A DNA stretch of 62,928 nucleotides from Endomicrobiales bacterium (GTDB taxonomy: Bacteria > Elusimicrobiota > Endomicrobiia > Endomicrobiales > JAFGIL01): the NCBI GenBank assembly GCA_016929635.1, contig JAFGIL010000035.1, forward strand, positions 1-62,928. The letters are read 5' to 3'. Positions within the stretch are counted from its first letter, which is position 1, and each line of letters opens with the position of its first letter. Shown here one piece after another: positions 33,655-43,374 of this stretch. Below the pieces are notes generated by a model, which saw nothing but the letters and a program-made list of their open reading frames with translations, had not been told where the DNA came from and did not search any database. The position numbers and the translations under genes are program-made.

Positions 33655-34830
33655 TCATTCTATTCTTTCAAGAGCCCTCTGCGATTCTTTTTTATCGGGC
33701 TGGTAGTAAAGGGATTTTTTAAAATATTTCTTTGCATCCTCTAGGTTGCCTTTCGTAAATGCCGTCATTCCAAGTTCGTAGTTTTCCTGTGAAAGCTCCT
33801 GCCCCGCAAGTTTCAAAAGAGCGTTTATTTTCTTGGAATATTCCCCGACTTTAAATTTGTCAGATATGTCTTTTCCCTGTTTCAATTCCTTGAAGGCGGC
33901 TTTAAAATAACCTCTGTCATAATATTTCTGCCCTCTTACGTAAATCTCAGACACGCGCTGTTTTATTTTTGCAAGCTCCATAGTCTCTATTCTTTCTTCC
34001 TGCTCTTTCAGTTTCTGCCTGCAGTCCTGGACAAATTCTATAGTGTCCAGACGCTGCGGCTGGGTCCAAACCACAGCTTCAAAATACTTTAGAGCGGCGA
34101 TTGTTGTTGTCTCAAAGTATTTTATTGCCTCAGCATAGTTGCCTTCAATGTAGAGCTCGAGGGCATGCGTGTAAAGCTCGTTTACGTGTGCTGCTGCTAT
34201 GGTCTTAAGCGAGTTGTCGAATTTTGACATGTATTCTTTTGATGCCTGGTGTTCGGGATCGATTGAGAGTATCTTTTTGAATATAATCTTGGCATTATCA
34301 TAATCGCCTTTTTCATAGTATTCCAGGGCGTTTCTCCACAGTTTTTCTATTTTGTTCCAGTCCTGTTCTTTTCGTTTCTGTTTTCTGATCTCAATAAGAG
34401 AGATCTCTATATTTTTCAAGCCGTTTCTTGCGGTTTCATTTCCGGGATCAATTGAGAGCACTTTGGAAAAATATTTTTCAGCCTTGGAGTATTTCTGCTT
34501 GATTAATGCTTTTTCTGCTTTGTTTAAAAATGTTTCGATTTTCCTTAAATTATCTTTAATATTTAATTTCAGGGCCTGGGTTGTTTTATCAAGGTATTCT
34601 TTTGACGGGGCGTGTTCCGGGTTTATTGAAAGTATGGCATTGAACTGTTTCTCTGCTGTATCGTAATCTTTTCTTTCATAGGAATCCAGTGCTATCCGGA
34701 AATATTTATCCAGCAGCGATTCAACAGAAATAACCTTTGGGCACAGAAACAGAAAAAAATATGTAAAATAAATAAGAAATAAAAAACAATGTTTTTTTCT
34801 TTTTGGAATTAGCATATTAAAATTAAACAC
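33655..34830 (-). CDS. Exported or membrane-anchored TPR repeat protein
   Basis: A 391-residue protein with an N-terminal hydrophobic segment (about residues 15-35), then repeated 34-residue tetratricopeptide units. These are recognisable as YERKDYDTAEKQFNAILSINPEH, KYSKAEKYFSKVLSIDPGN, EKGDYDNAKIIFKKILSIDPEH and GNLEDAKKYFKKSLYYQP. TPRs mediate protein contacts. Its overlap with the response regulator gene upstream (8 bp) suggests coupled expression. The frame opens with GTG; an ATG five codons later at 34815 is equally possible and neither has a good ribosome binding site. Specific function unknown. Confidence 0.8.
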   Translation of the reverse strand: MFNFNMLIPKRKKHCFLFLIYFTYFFLFLCPKVISVESLLDKYFRIALDSYERKDYDTAEKQFNAILSINPEHAPSKEYLDKTTQALKLNIKDNLRKIETFLNKAEKALIKQKYSKAEKYFSKVLSIDPGNETARNGLKNIEISLIEIRKQKRKEQDWNKIEKLWRNALEYYEKGDYDNAKIIFKKILSIDPEHQASKEYMSKFDNSLKTIAAAHVNELYTHALELYIEGNYAEAIKYFETTTIAALKYFEAVVWTQPQRLDTIEFVQDCRQKLKEQEERIETMELAKIKQRVSEIYVRGQKYYDRGYFKAAFKELKQGKDISDKFKVGEYSKKINALLKLAGQELSQENYELGMTAFTKGNLEDAKKYFKKSLYYQPDKKESQRALERIE

Positions 34831-35197
34831 TCTTATATTTAAGTTTCTGTTTTATCACATCAAGCATCCTGTAAAGATTAAGGGGCTTATGAAATATGTC
34901 CTTAAAATTATAACCTAATTCTCTTAGTTCTGCAATAGCATCTACCGAGCCTATGCCTCCGCTGATTATTAGTGTAGGTATCATTTTCCTCGTTGCTGAT
35001 TTCATAACGTCTATCCCGGTTACGTTCGGCATTTTGACGTCAATAATGGCAAGGTCAATGGATTTATCGGTATTAATGAGCTGTATGGCATCAACTCCGT
35101 TGTTTGCAGAAATTATGTCATATTTTGCAGCCCTTAGAAACCTTTCTATCACGCTTATTATCTGGGGATTGTCATCAACAACCAATATTTTATTCAT
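34823..35197 (-). CDS. Single-domain response regulator
   Basis: A 124-residue receiver domain. The acidic pair is in VVDDNPQ near residue 6, the phospho-acceptor is the Asp of LAIIDVKMP near residue 52, and Lys is in IFHKPLNLY near 106. I chose ATG at 35197 (MNKILVVDD). A GTG six codons upstream overlaps the acyltransferase stop but has no binding site. It overlaps the TPR gene. It shares an LIISGGIGS stretch with the regulator at 31091, so the two are probably paralogues. Confidence 0.88.
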   Translation of the reverse strand: MNKILVVDDNPQIISVIERFLRAAKYDIISANNGVDAIQLINTDKSIDLAIIDVKMPNVTGIDVMKSATRKMIPTLIISGGIGSVDAIAELRELGYNFKDIFHKPLNLYRMLDVIKQKLKYKSV

Positions 35198-35207
35198 AGT
35201 CCTTAAA

Positions 35208-36098
35208 CTATACACGCAGCAGCTTTTTGGTTTTCCAGCGCCTGTGCATCCAGAACCAGTGATCGGGATATTTCCTGCAGTAGCTTTCGATTATTTTCGT
35301 GTAGGCAGAAGTATAGTTTTCTATGTCTTTTTCTTCGCTGCCTGAAGGTTCGGGTTTCGGAACTTCGTCAAAAATAACATGGAAACGGCTGTTTTTGCGT
35401 ATAATATGCCCTGTAAAAATGGGGCAGCCTGCCCTTAAGGCAAAAGCGGCAGGTGCTTTCGGCGTAGAAGCAGGCCTGCCGAAAAACTCCACGAAAACAC
35501 CGTCTTCGTGGGCATCCTGGTCTGAAATAATCGCAACAAATTCATTATTTTTAAGAGTGCGCATTACTCCTCTCAACGCAAACTTTAAAGGTATTGTTTT
35601 AATGCCCTTGCTAGTACGATAAGAATTCAAAAGATTATCCGTAAGTTTGTTAGATTGTTCGCCGACTACAAATGTAATCGGATAAAAGTTAGACAGCGCG
35701 ATGCCCATTAACTCCCAATTGCAGAAATGCGAGCCTACCAGAACCGCACCCCCGCCTTTTTTAACGGCATTGTCCAGGAGATGTCTGTTTTCAAAATCAA
35801 CCATTTCCAGTATTTCAGATTTTCTGAACTTTGGAAAAAGTATTATCTCAAAAAATGTCTTTGCAAACTGCCGGTAAACTTTTCGGGCAATATCGTTTAT
35901 TTCCCCTTTTGTCTTTGTTCCTTTGAAGGACTGTGTCAGGTTGTCAATAACGATTTTTTTACGTATCGGTATAAAAACATATATAAAATCAGCCAGTGCG
36001 GATGCCGCATGCCGCACAAAGCTTAATGGAAACAAGCGGATAAAAGCTCCGAATATCTGAAGAAGAATGTATTCAAAAATGTGTTTTATTTTTTTCAA
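35208..36098 (-). CDS. Lipid A acyltransferase, LpxL/HtrB family
   Basis: A 296-residue inner-membrane acyltransferase that transfers a secondary acyl chain to lipid A precursors. The catalytic H(X4)E motif is HFCNWE near residues 120-125. An N-terminal hydrophobic segment anchors the protein. Conserved FFGRPASTPKAPAAFALRAGCP is near 210. The C-terminus has YPDHWFWMHRRWKTK, the family-typical aromatic and basic end. Its presence indicates a lipopolysaccharide-bearing outer membrane. Which of the LpxL, LpxM or related roles it has cannot be told from sequence alone. Confidence 0.92.
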   Translation of the reverse strand: MKKIKHIFEYILLQIFGAFIRLFPLSFVRHAASALADFIYVFIPIRKKIVIDNLTQSFKGTKTKGEINDIARKVYRQFAKTFFEIILFPKFRKSEILEMVDFENRHLLDNAVKKGGGAVLVGSHFCNWELMGIALSNFYPITFVVGEQSNKLTDNLLNSYRTSKGIKTIPLKFALRGVMRTLKNNEFVAIISDQDAHEDGVFVEFFGRPASTPKAPAAFALRAGCPIFTGHIIRKNSRFHVIFDEVPKPEPSGSEEKDIENYTSAYTKIIESYCRKYPDHWFWMHRRWKTKKLLRV

Positions 36099-36104
36099 GT
36101 AAAA

Positions 36105-37241
36105 TCACCTTATTAAAAATTTAGCTAAAAAACTTCTTTTTAGTTCTATCGCTTTCGAAGGGCAGAGTTCGTGGCAGCACAAGCATGTTATGCATTCGTC
36201 GTTTATAACTTCCGGCTTATTTGTCCCTTCTTTTTTAATTGCTTTGACGGGGCAGGAGTTTACACACAGCATACAGTTTGTGCATATTTCAGGGATAATG
36301 AGGGGTTTAAGCCATATGTATTTCCTTAAAAACCTGACTATCCAGCCGGGCACAAGATTTATGTACCAGTTTGAAGGAAAGGCGAATTTGCTCAAATTGA
36401 ACTCTTCGGGCTTGTTCCCGAGTATTTCGATTTTTTCAGCGTAGTTTTTTTCTATTTTCTGTTTTGCAAGGTAGTGTATGCTCTCTATTTTTTTGGGATT
36501 TAAGCCCAGCAGGTTTGTAATAATAAAATCCAGGGCTACCGCATCCGCACCTGCTGTTATCATGTCCATTTTTCTCTTCTCTCCGGAGTTAGGCCCGTTG
36601 CCTTCCATGCCTACAATCCCGTCAATCAGGCTGAAGCGTATTTTATTCTTGACGACAAGGTAAATCTCATCCAGCAGGCGGGAAAAATCGTTGGGAAAAG
36701 GGACCAGTTTATGATACTCCGCTTTGCGCAGCCCGGGAATGCATCCGTAAAGATTTTTTATGGCGCCCGTGTATATTACGAGAGAATGCGTCTTCAGTTT
36801 TGGCAGGTTTATTATTCCGTCTACTTCTTCAATTATTTTTGCTATGTGTATGGAGTGCAGCTGCGGATGGTTTATTTTTTTCTCTACCGAGCCTGAGGTT
36901 TCGAAGTTGACAAGTTTAACGCCTTCTTCTTCTGCAACTTTTTTCATCCCGGTCTCAATCCATACCCGTTCCACTCCTTTTACCGCGCCCCCGGGGCTGT
37001 CGCCCAGAAGAGGAACCGCTTTTGCCTGTTTAACCAGTTTTATAACCGCCCTGACTACTTCTGGATGAGTAGTAACCGCTCTTTCGGGCTGCCTTGCGCC
37101 CAGTAAATTAGGTTTAAGAAGTATCCTTTCGCCTGGTTTTACAAAGCTTTCCATTCCGCCGATTAAGTCGATGGACTTTTTAACGGCTTCCTGGACTTCA
37201 TTCTGGTTGTAGCTTTCACATTTAATTAAACTTACTTTCAT
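36105..37241 (-). CDS. DUF362 protein with two 4Fe-4S clusters
   Basis: A 378-residue protein with a DUF362 domain (about residues 1-290). It has RILLKPNLLG near 45 and GDSPGG near 100. A ferredoxin-like C-terminal module follows, with the cysteine sets CTNCMLCVNSCP near 318 and CITCLCCHELCP near 352. These give two Cx2Cx2Cx3CP motifs for two 4Fe-4S clusters. Related proteins are thought to act in redox chemistry, but none in this group has a clear reaction. It starts behind a stem of genes and ends 6 bp before the acyltransferase gene. Confidence 0.88.
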   Translation of the reverse strand: MKVSLIKCESYNQNEVQEAVKKSIDLIGGMESFVKPGERILLKPNLLGARQPERAVTTHPEVVRAVIKLVKQAKAVPLLGDSPGGAVKGVERVWIETGMKKVAEEEGVKLVNFETSGSVEKKINHPQLHSIHIAKIIEEVDGIINLPKLKTHSLVIYTGAIKNLYGCIPGLRKAEYHKLVPFPNDFSRLLDEIYLVVKNKIRFSLIDGIVGMEGNGPNSGEKRKMDMITAGADAVALDFIITNLLGLNPKKIESIHYLAKQKIEKNYAEKIEILGNKPEEFNLSKFAFPSNWYINLVPGWIVRFLRKYIWLKPLIIPEICTNCMLCVNSCPVKAIKKEGTNKPEVINDECITCLCCHELCPSKAIELKRSFLAKFLIR

Positions 37242-37275
37242 TTCTATTATGATTTATGGATTATAAACCGCAAAG

Positions 37276-37998
37276 TTATTTCCCCCAGGAAAGACGCTCA
37301 ATAAGAAATGCGGGAAGGCGTGCTTTATACATCTTTTCCTGAGTTTTGGATATATCGTATTTTAGCCTGTGTAATTTGAAATCCTTGGTAGAGGAATCAA
37401 AGATGGCGCAGGAAGCCCTGGAATTGTTATCCCTGGGTTGTCCTACAGAGCCCGCATTTATTATATACTTCTCGTTTTTTGCAAGGGAAACCTGTTCCGA
37501 GTCCTTGAATATATACGTTGAGCTTGGGACAAATATAAAAGGAACATGGCTGTGCCCTACGAAAGTATATTGTGATTTAAGGTAAGGCAGGTTCTCTTTG
37601 TACTGCTGGGGAGTAAGCAGGTACTCGCTTAAAGGGTCCCGCAGTGAGCCGTGCACAATGCTGAAATCGGAATGATGGACTATTTTGGGAAGTTCTGAGA
37701 GGTATATCTGGTTGTTTTGAGTAAGTGTCTGCCTTGTCCAGACAAGGGATTTCTGTGCATATTCGTTGAACCATGTGATATCTTTTAGTCCGCATGCAGC
37801 CCAGTCGTGATTGCCGACAACAACCCATAACGGATATAACTCCCTGATTTTTGTGACGCATTCATTGGGATTCGGCCCGTATCCCACAATATCACCTGCT
37901 GAGATATAGCCGTCAACTTTCTGGGATTTTAGGAATTCCAAAACTGTTTCAAGTGCTTCCAGATTGCTGTGAATGTCAGAAATAATTCCGTAGCGCAT
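37276..37998 (-). CDS. Metallophosphoesterase (YfcE-like)
   Basis: A 240-residue calcineurin-like phosphoesterase. The dimetal motifs are ISDIHSN near residue 5, SAGDIVGYGPNP near 37, VVGNHDWA near 60, VHGS near 115 and VGHSHVP near 147. All five blocks are present. The pattern GDIVGYGPNPNEC is typical of the YfcE-like group of unknown natural substrate. It precedes the DUF362 gene by 35 bp. Confidence 0.9.
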   Translation of the reverse strand: MRYGIISDIHSNLEALETVLEFLKSQKVDGYISAGDIVGYGPNPNECVTKIRELYPLWVVVGNHDWAACGLKDITWFNEYAQKSLVWTRQTLTQNNQIYLSELPKIVHHSDFSIVHGSLRDPLSEYLLTPQQYKENLPYLKSQYTFVGHSHVPFIFVPSSTYIFKDSEQVSLAKNEKYIINAGSVGQPRDNNSRASCAIFDSSTKDFKLHRLKYDISKTQEKMYKARLPAFLIERLSWGK

Positions 37999-38021
37999 AT
38001 TTCCCGGTTTTTGTTTTTAGA

Positions 38022-38792
38022 TTAACGGTTTTCGTATAAACTGCTTTTATGGTTACCTATAATCGAAGGCCCGAATTTTATTTTCAGTATGTTCAATATA
38101 AAGACCGGCAGCCTTCTAATACGCATTATTCTCCATGGCTGCTGTACGAACCGGAAAAACCATTCCAGCCCGAGTTTTTGAAAGAATAAAGGCGCTCTTT
38201 TAAGTTTTCCGGAAATAACATCAAAACTTCCTCCGACCCCCATAACCAGAGGGACATCGAGAGCTTTAAGGTTGGAAGATATCCATACCTCCTGATAGGG
38301 CACGTCCAGCCCTACAAGCAGTATATCGGGTTTTAAGCTCTTGATATTATTTATTATATCAGCTTCCCCTCTTGACGAAAAATACCCGTGATGTGTTCCG
38401 ACAATATTCAGCGAGGGGTATTTTAATAAAAGTTTTTCTTTTGCCCGTTCGATTACATTCTGTTTGGAGCCCAGAAGAAATAATCTATATCCTTGATCCT
38501 GGGATAAAGAACATAAGTGTTCTATAAGATCAATCCCCGGAATGCGCGAGATTTTTCTGCCCAATAAAAACCTTGCTGCAAGAACAATTCCAACAGAATC
38601 CGGTATTACAAGCGCGGAGCCGGAAGCGATTTTCAGAAGATGCGGGTCATGGTAGATAAAGTTGAACATGAGCGAGTTCAGCGTAATAACCTGAGAAGGA
38701 GCTTTATTATTAACAATTTCGGTAATTCTGTTTCGGATGGAGCCGATTTCTAATATATCAAGGCCAATGGGTCCTAAAGGTATACGTGACAT
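38022..38792 (-). CDS. WecG/TagA/CpsF-family glycosyltransferase
   Basis: A 256-residue GT26-family enzyme. Conserved features are TLNSLMFN near residue 38, PDSVGIVLAARFLG-like stretch near 68, and the GT26 core SLNIVGTHHGYF near 130. LLVGLDVPYQEVW lies near 160, and VMGVGGSFDVISGKLKRAP is near 183. Family members add N-acetylmannosamine or related sugar to a lipid-linked acceptor in envelope polysaccharide synthesis. The acceptor here is unknown. It follows the smc gene by 106 bp. Confidence 0.9.
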   Translation of the reverse strand: MSRIPLGPIGLDILEIGSIRNRITEIVNNKAPSQVITLNSLMFNFIYHDPHLLKIASGSALVIPDSVGIVLAARFLLGRKISRIPGIDLIEHLCSLSQDQGYRLFLLGSKQNVIERAKEKLLLKYPSLNIVGTHHGYFSSRGEADIINNIKSLKPDILLVGLDVPYQEVWISSNLKALDVPLVMGVGGSFDVISGKLKRAPLFFQKLGLEWFFRFVQQPWRIMRIRRLPVFILNILKIKFGPSIIGNHKSSLYENR

Positions 38793-38898
38793 TTTTCCCC
38801 GTTAGTGACGTCGCTTTTTTGCGGTGCAAATAAAATTGTTGGATAGCAGCTTAATTTATCAGCCTTTTTGAATAAATGCCCGTTGTTTATGACGGGGT

Positions 38899-41800
38899 TT
38901 ATGCAGTTTCTACCAGAGCTTCTTTTTGCAGGCGTACGGAAATAATCTTTGATACGCCAAGCTCTTCCATGGTTACGCCGTAGAGCACGTTTGCCATTTC
39001 CATGGTGCGCTTGCTGTGAGTTATAATAAGAAACTGTGACTGCGCGGAGAAGGATTTTACCATGCTGATAAACCGCCCGATGTTGGCATCATCCAAAGGC
39101 GCATCAACTTCATCCAGTATGCAGAACGGCGAAGGTTTAACCATGAAAAATGCAAAAAGCAGCGCGATGGCAGTAAGGGCTTTTTCGCCTCCCGAAAGCA
39201 GGGCGATGTTCTGCAGTTTTTTGCCCGGGGGCTGTGCAACTATATCCACGCCGCTTTCCAGTAAATTATTTTCGTCGGTCAGAATAAGGTCTGCATCCCC
39301 TCCTTCAAAGAGCTGGTGATATATGTTGCGGAAGTTTTCCTGAACCTGGAAAAAGGTCTTCTTGAAATTTTCCCTGGTGTTGTGGTTTATTTTTGTTATT
39401 ACCTGGTGCAGATCTTCCTTTGCTTTTAGAAGGTCCTGCTGCTGATTGAGAAGGAAGTTGTAGCGCTCTTCCAGGCTTGTATATTCCTCCGGCGCGGCAA
39501 GGTTAACGGGGCCTATGGACTCGATACGCCTTTTTAAACGCGATATTTCATCTTCCTGGACTTCCGTATTTATGTATTGGTCTTTTACGTCCTCAAAATC
39601 ACACGAATAATCCTCTTTCAGGCGCTGCGAGCAGTTTTGTTTCTTCAGGTCAAAACCTTTCTGATCCAGCTGAATGCGGTGTATTTCCTGTTTAAGGATT
39701 TCAGTAGAATTTTTCAGTTCATGAAGAACCTGTGTCTTTTTATTTAAATCCTGCAGGAGTGCCTGGCGTTCGCTTAGGCTGTGCTGTACCTGTTTTTCCT
39801 GTTCCTCCTGGACTTTATAGAAATCTTTCAGGTTTTTGCTTTCCGTTTCCTGGGTTTTCTTCTGATCCTTTAATTTTGTTTCATTGTTTTTTCTTTCAGC
39901 GCTGAACTGCTCAATCCTGTTGGTGATTACGGATACGGATTCTTTCAATCTCTCTTCTTCCCGGACGCGGCCTGCAAGCTCGTTGGACTGGGTAGCCCAT
40001 GCAACTTTTGACTCGGTCAATAACGGAGCCATCTGGCTTTCCTTTTGTCTGAGCTCCTGAAGGTTTGAGTTCAGCTCTTTCTGCTTTTCCTTTATTTCGT
40101 TATCGGTGCGTTCAATATTCGACAATGATTCGGTAATTCCTTTAATTTTCTCGTTTGTTTGCACTTCCTCGCTCCGCTGTTTCTGGATGTCTTCCTGATT
40201 AAGGGATATTTCCTTCTCCATGTATTCCAGTTCCTGCTTTTGGGTGATAAGCTGGTTCTCCTGGATTTCTAACTGGATATTTATTTTCTGGAACTCGGTA
40301 TCAAGTTCCGTCCTTTGTTTGTATAACGTTTCCAGCTCCTCTTTGATATCTATTTCCTGATCCGCAATGTTTTTTAAGTTCAGCTTATATTTCTGAACCT
40401 CATCATCGAGTTTATATATCTGGTCATCAGTCATTAAAGATTCGTCCAGGGTCGCTTGCCCGCCTCCCTGCACAACTGCATGCCCGTATATGGTGCTTCC
40501 TACGATAAAGGTATCCGCACACAGGAAATGCATCACTCTTTCCAAAGCCGGGTCGTATTGAATTAATGAAAGCAGGGACCTTGCTCCTGTTATGTTGGTA
40601 GCATTGGGGTTATATGCATTTGCCGAAGGCAGCCGGTCCTGGACAATAAAACTAACACGGTTAAGGTTGTTTAATTCCAGGAAATCAATGGCTTTTTGTG
40701 CTGTTTCTATGGTGTCAGCCACCATGTAATGCATTTTTTCACCCAGGGCGGAAGTAACCAGGTTTTCCGTGCCGAGATTTATATGAATCAGGCTGCTGAC
40801 AGGGCCGCGGAGCCCGGGAATGTCCAATCCCAAAACAGCCTGGATTGCAGATACTTTCGGGTCTTTCTGGGCCATCTCAATAAGCGTTTGCCTCTTTGAT
40901 TCCAGGGATACTATTTTTTCCTTTAGCTCTGCTGTTTTATTGCTTATCTCCTTTTGCTGTGACTCCTTTTCTGTTATTTTTCCCTGCAGTGATTTTTTTT
41001 GTAAATCGATCTGTGTGTTTTTTTCCTTAAAATTATCTACTTCTTTCTGTTTTGCGGAAAAATCGTCTTTTATTGGAGTTATTTGTTCCTGAAGGCGGTT
41101 TAATTCTTTTTCCAGTGCAAGGATTTGTGTCTGGCAGCGGATTTGATATGAATTCAGCCTGTTCTGTTCGTTATGCAGGTTGGTTTTTTCGGCGGCCATA
41201 TCAAACAGCTTGTTCTTTAGTTCGTTTTCCTGCTGGTAATTGGCGGCTATTTCATTTCTGATATTTTCTACAAGGGACTCTTTTTCCTTATATTCGTCTT
41301 CCAGTTTTTTCACTTGCCCTGAGAGTTCCTGTGTTAACGCCTGGATTTTTGTCAGGTCTTCCTGCTGGCTGCTTATCCTGTTTGTTCCTGTTTCGATTTC
41401 GTTAGCCAGTACCTGCTGGCGTTCGGTCAGTTCGACTTCGCGCTGCTGCGCTTGTTGTATCCTTTCGTCGGAAAGATTGATATTGGATTTAATCTGCGAA
41501 AGTTCATCCTGAAGCTTGATATACTGTTCGTCCTTTTCCATTTGTTCCACCCTGATCTTTGATATTTCCGTATCAATCTGGCTCAGGGAGGTGTTTAGCT
41601 TTTCAAACTCCTGGGTTTTTGGAGACAAGTCAGTATTTAAAATATCTATTTCTTTCTGGGATGCAGCTATTTGTTTTACAAGTGAGGCAATTTCAAGTTG
41701 TTTTAGATCCTGCTGGTATTTTTTATACTGCCGGGCCTTGCGTGCGGCTGTATCAAGAGATTTTATCTGTTCTTTTAACATCGAGAGCATATCGTTTATT

Positions 41801-42369
41801 CTGTTCATGTCGATGTCGACTTTATCAAGTTTGCGCAGGGCTTCTTCCCTTCTGGCTTTATACTTGGCAACACCCGCAGCCTCTTCGAAGAGCTCTCTCC
41901 TTTGTTCCGGCTTTGCAGACAATATAAATTCAACTTTCCCCTGTTCCATGGAAGAATATCCCTCGGTACCTATGCCTGTATCCAGGAACAGATCGCGGAT
42001 GTCTTTTAAGCGGCACTGGGACTTATTTATAAAATATTCGCTTTCGCCGCTTCTAAAAAGCCTGCGTGTTACAATAACTTCCGAATAATCTATCGGAAGG
42101 ACGTTTTGTGAGTTGTCAAAAGAAAGCGATACTTCAGCCATGCTCGTGGTATCACGTGATTGGGAGCCGTTAAAAATTACATCCATCATTTGATGACTGC
42201 GCAATGAACGGGCGCTTTGTTCTCCAAGGCACCAGCGTATGGCATCGGCTACATTAGATTTCCCGCATCCGTTTGGGCCGATAATTGCTGTTATTCCCGG
42301 CTCAAATTCAAGAAGCGTTTTGTCAGCAAATGATTTAAAACCACAGATCCCTATCTTTTTTAGATACAT
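38899..42369 (-). CDS. smc: Chromosome segregation protein SMC
   Basis: A 1,156-residue SMC ATPase that shapes and separates chromosomes together with ScpA and ScpB (not in this window). Walker A is GPNGCGKSN near residue 32. Long coiled coils at about 170-490 and 650-1000 flank the hinge (about 500-640) with VQGGGQATL near its end. The signature LLSGGEKALTAIALLFA is near residue 1057 and Walker B LDEVDAPLDD is near 1088. Length and order are standard. The start has a GGAG site. A 339-bp spacer separates it from the small-protein gene upstream. Confidence 0.97.
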   Translation of the reverse strand: MYLKKIGICGFKSFADKTLLEFEPGITAIIGPNGCGKSNVADAIRWCLGEQSARSLRSHQMMDVIFNGSQSRDTTSMAEVSLSFDNSQNVLPIDYSEVIVTRRLFRSGESEYFINKSQCRLKDIRDLFLDTGIGTEGYSSMEQGKVEFILSAKPEQRRELFEEAAGVAKYKARREEALRKLDKVDIDMNRINDMLSMLKEQIKSLDTAARKARQYKKYQQDLKQLEIASLVKQIAASQKEIDILNTDLSPKTQEFEKLNTSLSQIDTEISKIRVEQMEKDEQYIKLQDELSQIKSNINLSDERIQQAQQREVELTERQQVLANEIETGTNRISSQQEDLTKIQALTQELSGQVKKLEDEYKEKESLVENIRNEIAANYQQENELKNKLFDMAAEKTNLHNEQNRLNSYQIRCQTQILALEKELNRLQEQITPIKDDFSAKQKEVDNFKEKNTQIDLQKKSLQGKITEKESQQKEISNKTAELKEKIVSLESKRQTLIEMAQKDPKVSAIQAVLGLDIPGLRGPVSSLIHINLGTENLVTSALGEKMHYMVADTIETAQKAIDFLELNNLNRVSFIVQDRLPSANAYNPNATNITGARSLLSLIQYDPALERVMHFLCADTFIVGSTIYGHAVVQGGGQATLDESLMTDDQIYKLDDEVQKYKLNLKNIADQEIDIKEELETLYKQRTELDTEFQKINIQLEIQENQLITQKQELEYMEKEISLNQEDIQKQRSEEVQTNEKIKGITESLSNIERTDNEIKEKQKELNSNLQELRQKESQMAPLLTESKVAWATQSNELAGRVREEERLKESVSVITNRIEQFSAERKNNETKLKDQKKTQETESKNLKDFYKVQEEQEKQVQHSLSERQALLQDLNKKTQVLHELKNSTEILKQEIHRIQLDQKGFDLKKQNCSQRLKEDYSCDFEDVKDQYINTEVQEDEISRLKRRIESIGPVNLAAPEEYTSLEERYNFLLNQQQDLLKAKEDLHQVITKINHNTRENFKKTFFQVQENFRNIYHQLFEGGDADLILTDENNLLESGVDIVAQPPGKKLQNIALLSGGEKALTAIALLFAFFMVKPSPFCILDEVDAPLDDANIGRFISMVKSFSAQSQFLIITHSKRTMEMANVLYGVTMEELGVSKIISVRLQKEALVETA

Positions 42370-42708
42370 TTTTTGACTCCATTTAGTTAATTTATATTGG
42401 AATAATTATGTATAATTTAATAGTAATAACTAATAAAATGCCTATGTCCGGGGCTTCAGGATGTTTCCATTTTTAAATTTGTTTTGCCATATTTTACTAT
42501 TTATAACTATTGATTAACAATATAGCAAATTATAGATTAGATGTCAACCCTATAAGAAAATGGCTGGAAAAATTTTTAGATTCAGCTGGGAAAATCAATA
42601 AAAAAGATGGAAAACAAGAAAGGTTTTCTATTAGTGGGGGATGGATAGGAATCAAATTAATAGTATATATAATATTTGTTATGAATCTACTTTATTATTT
42701 AATATACT
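42370..42708. other. Gene-poor spacer upstream of smc
   Basis: I see no confident gene in these 339 bp. A plus-strand frame of about 85 codons starts at TTG near 42510, has one hydrophobic segment and overlaps the end of the small-protein gene. It has no ribosome binding site and I do not annotate it. The spacer is AT-rich and should hold the smc promoter, but no clear hexamer pair is visible. Confidence 0.5.
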
Positions 42709-42936
42709 TTATTTTACCTCATCCGGAGCAAGACCGGAATAGGCGCGTCTTATTGCCTCAAGCGTAAGTTTGGTTTTATGAGGATTCTTTCCCAAAGAAA
42801 AAACTCCGTAAAGAGCTATGGCAGCGATTATGTTAAAGACAATCAGCAGTTCAATTGAGCTGGATTCCGGCTCATTTTCTCTTTTCGCCTTCTCTTCCAG
42901 ATATATCACTTTTCTTTGTTCAGGTGTTAATTCCAT
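42709..42936 (-). CDS. Small single-pass membrane protein
   Basis: A 75-residue protein of unknown function. It starts MELTPEQRKVIYLEEKAKRE, a charged opener, then has one membrane helix at about residues 30-47 (LLIVFNIIAAIALYGVF) and a polar tail. The start at 42936 is chosen for a clear GGAGGAATT site seven bases before it; the longer frame has no such site. It lies 17 bp after the Ig-like gene and is likely in the same transcript. Confidence 0.6.
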   Translation of the reverse strand: MELTPEQRKVIYLEEKAKRENEPESSSIELLIVFNIIAAIALYGVFSLGKNPHKTKLTLEAIRRAYSGLAPDEVK

Positions 42937-42953
42937 GCAATTCCTCCGTTTCT

Positions 42954-43310
42954 TTATATAGCCTGGCATTCACAAATTATTGATTTTTTTAAAGTTCTTC
43001 CTTTTTCATTTTTTAATCTGGCAATTATTTTATTGTTTCCAGGATTGGGCTGAGACCAGTCAAACCACCAGTATCCCGCTGACTGTCTGCAGGGTTGCCA
43101 TTCGGTATCGTTGATTGATATTTCCACCATGCCTTTATCCGAAGCACCGATTCTGACTGCGTAGTGCTGCCCTGAAACAACTTCACCCTGTTTAGGATGG
43201 TCGATAATAACATAAATGTCCGAAAAAGGAGTTTTCCTTTTAGGTTTTTGCTGTGATAATGCGGTTTCTTTAATCTGGTTGTAAGTTTTTTTTGCTTTTT
43301 TAGCTGACAT
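42954..43310 (-). CDS. Small Ig-like-domain protein
   Basis: A 118-residue protein. The N-terminal 35 residues are basic (KKAKKTYNQIKE and KPKRKTP). The rest reads as one beta-sandwich, with VIIDHPKQGEVVSGQHYAVRI, VEISINDTEWQPCR, YWWFDWSQPNPGNNKIIARLKN. This is an Ig-like or carbohydrate-binding-like fold. No signal peptide is seen, so it is probably cytoplasmic. The start at 43310 follows GGAGGGG. I recognise no named family. Its place just after the lipid genes may be chance. Confidence 0.65.
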   Translation of the reverse strand: MSAKKAKKTYNQIKETALSQQKPKRKTPFSDIYVIIDHPKQGEVVSGQHYAVRIGASDKGMVEISINDTEWQPCRQSAGYWWFDWSQPNPGNNKIIARLKNEKGRTLKKSIICECQAI

Positions 43311-43353
43311 TTTCCCCTCCATCATTAGTTCTCAGTTTTTAGTCCGTTACTAC

Positions 43354-43374
43354 GAACTCTGAATCAGGAACTAT
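43354..43374. repeat. Heptamer array at the stop of the GNAT gene
   Basis: Three 7-bp units (GAACTCT, GAATCAG, GAACTAT) run into the stop codon of the acyltransferase gene at 43371. The units are degenerate, so I rate this array lower than the others. Confidence 0.5.

Noticed and set aside
42510-42767. Plus-strand 85-codon frame with one hydrophobic segment
   Set aside because: It starts at TTG without a ribosome binding site, opposes all neighbours and overlaps the end of a better-supported small gene.
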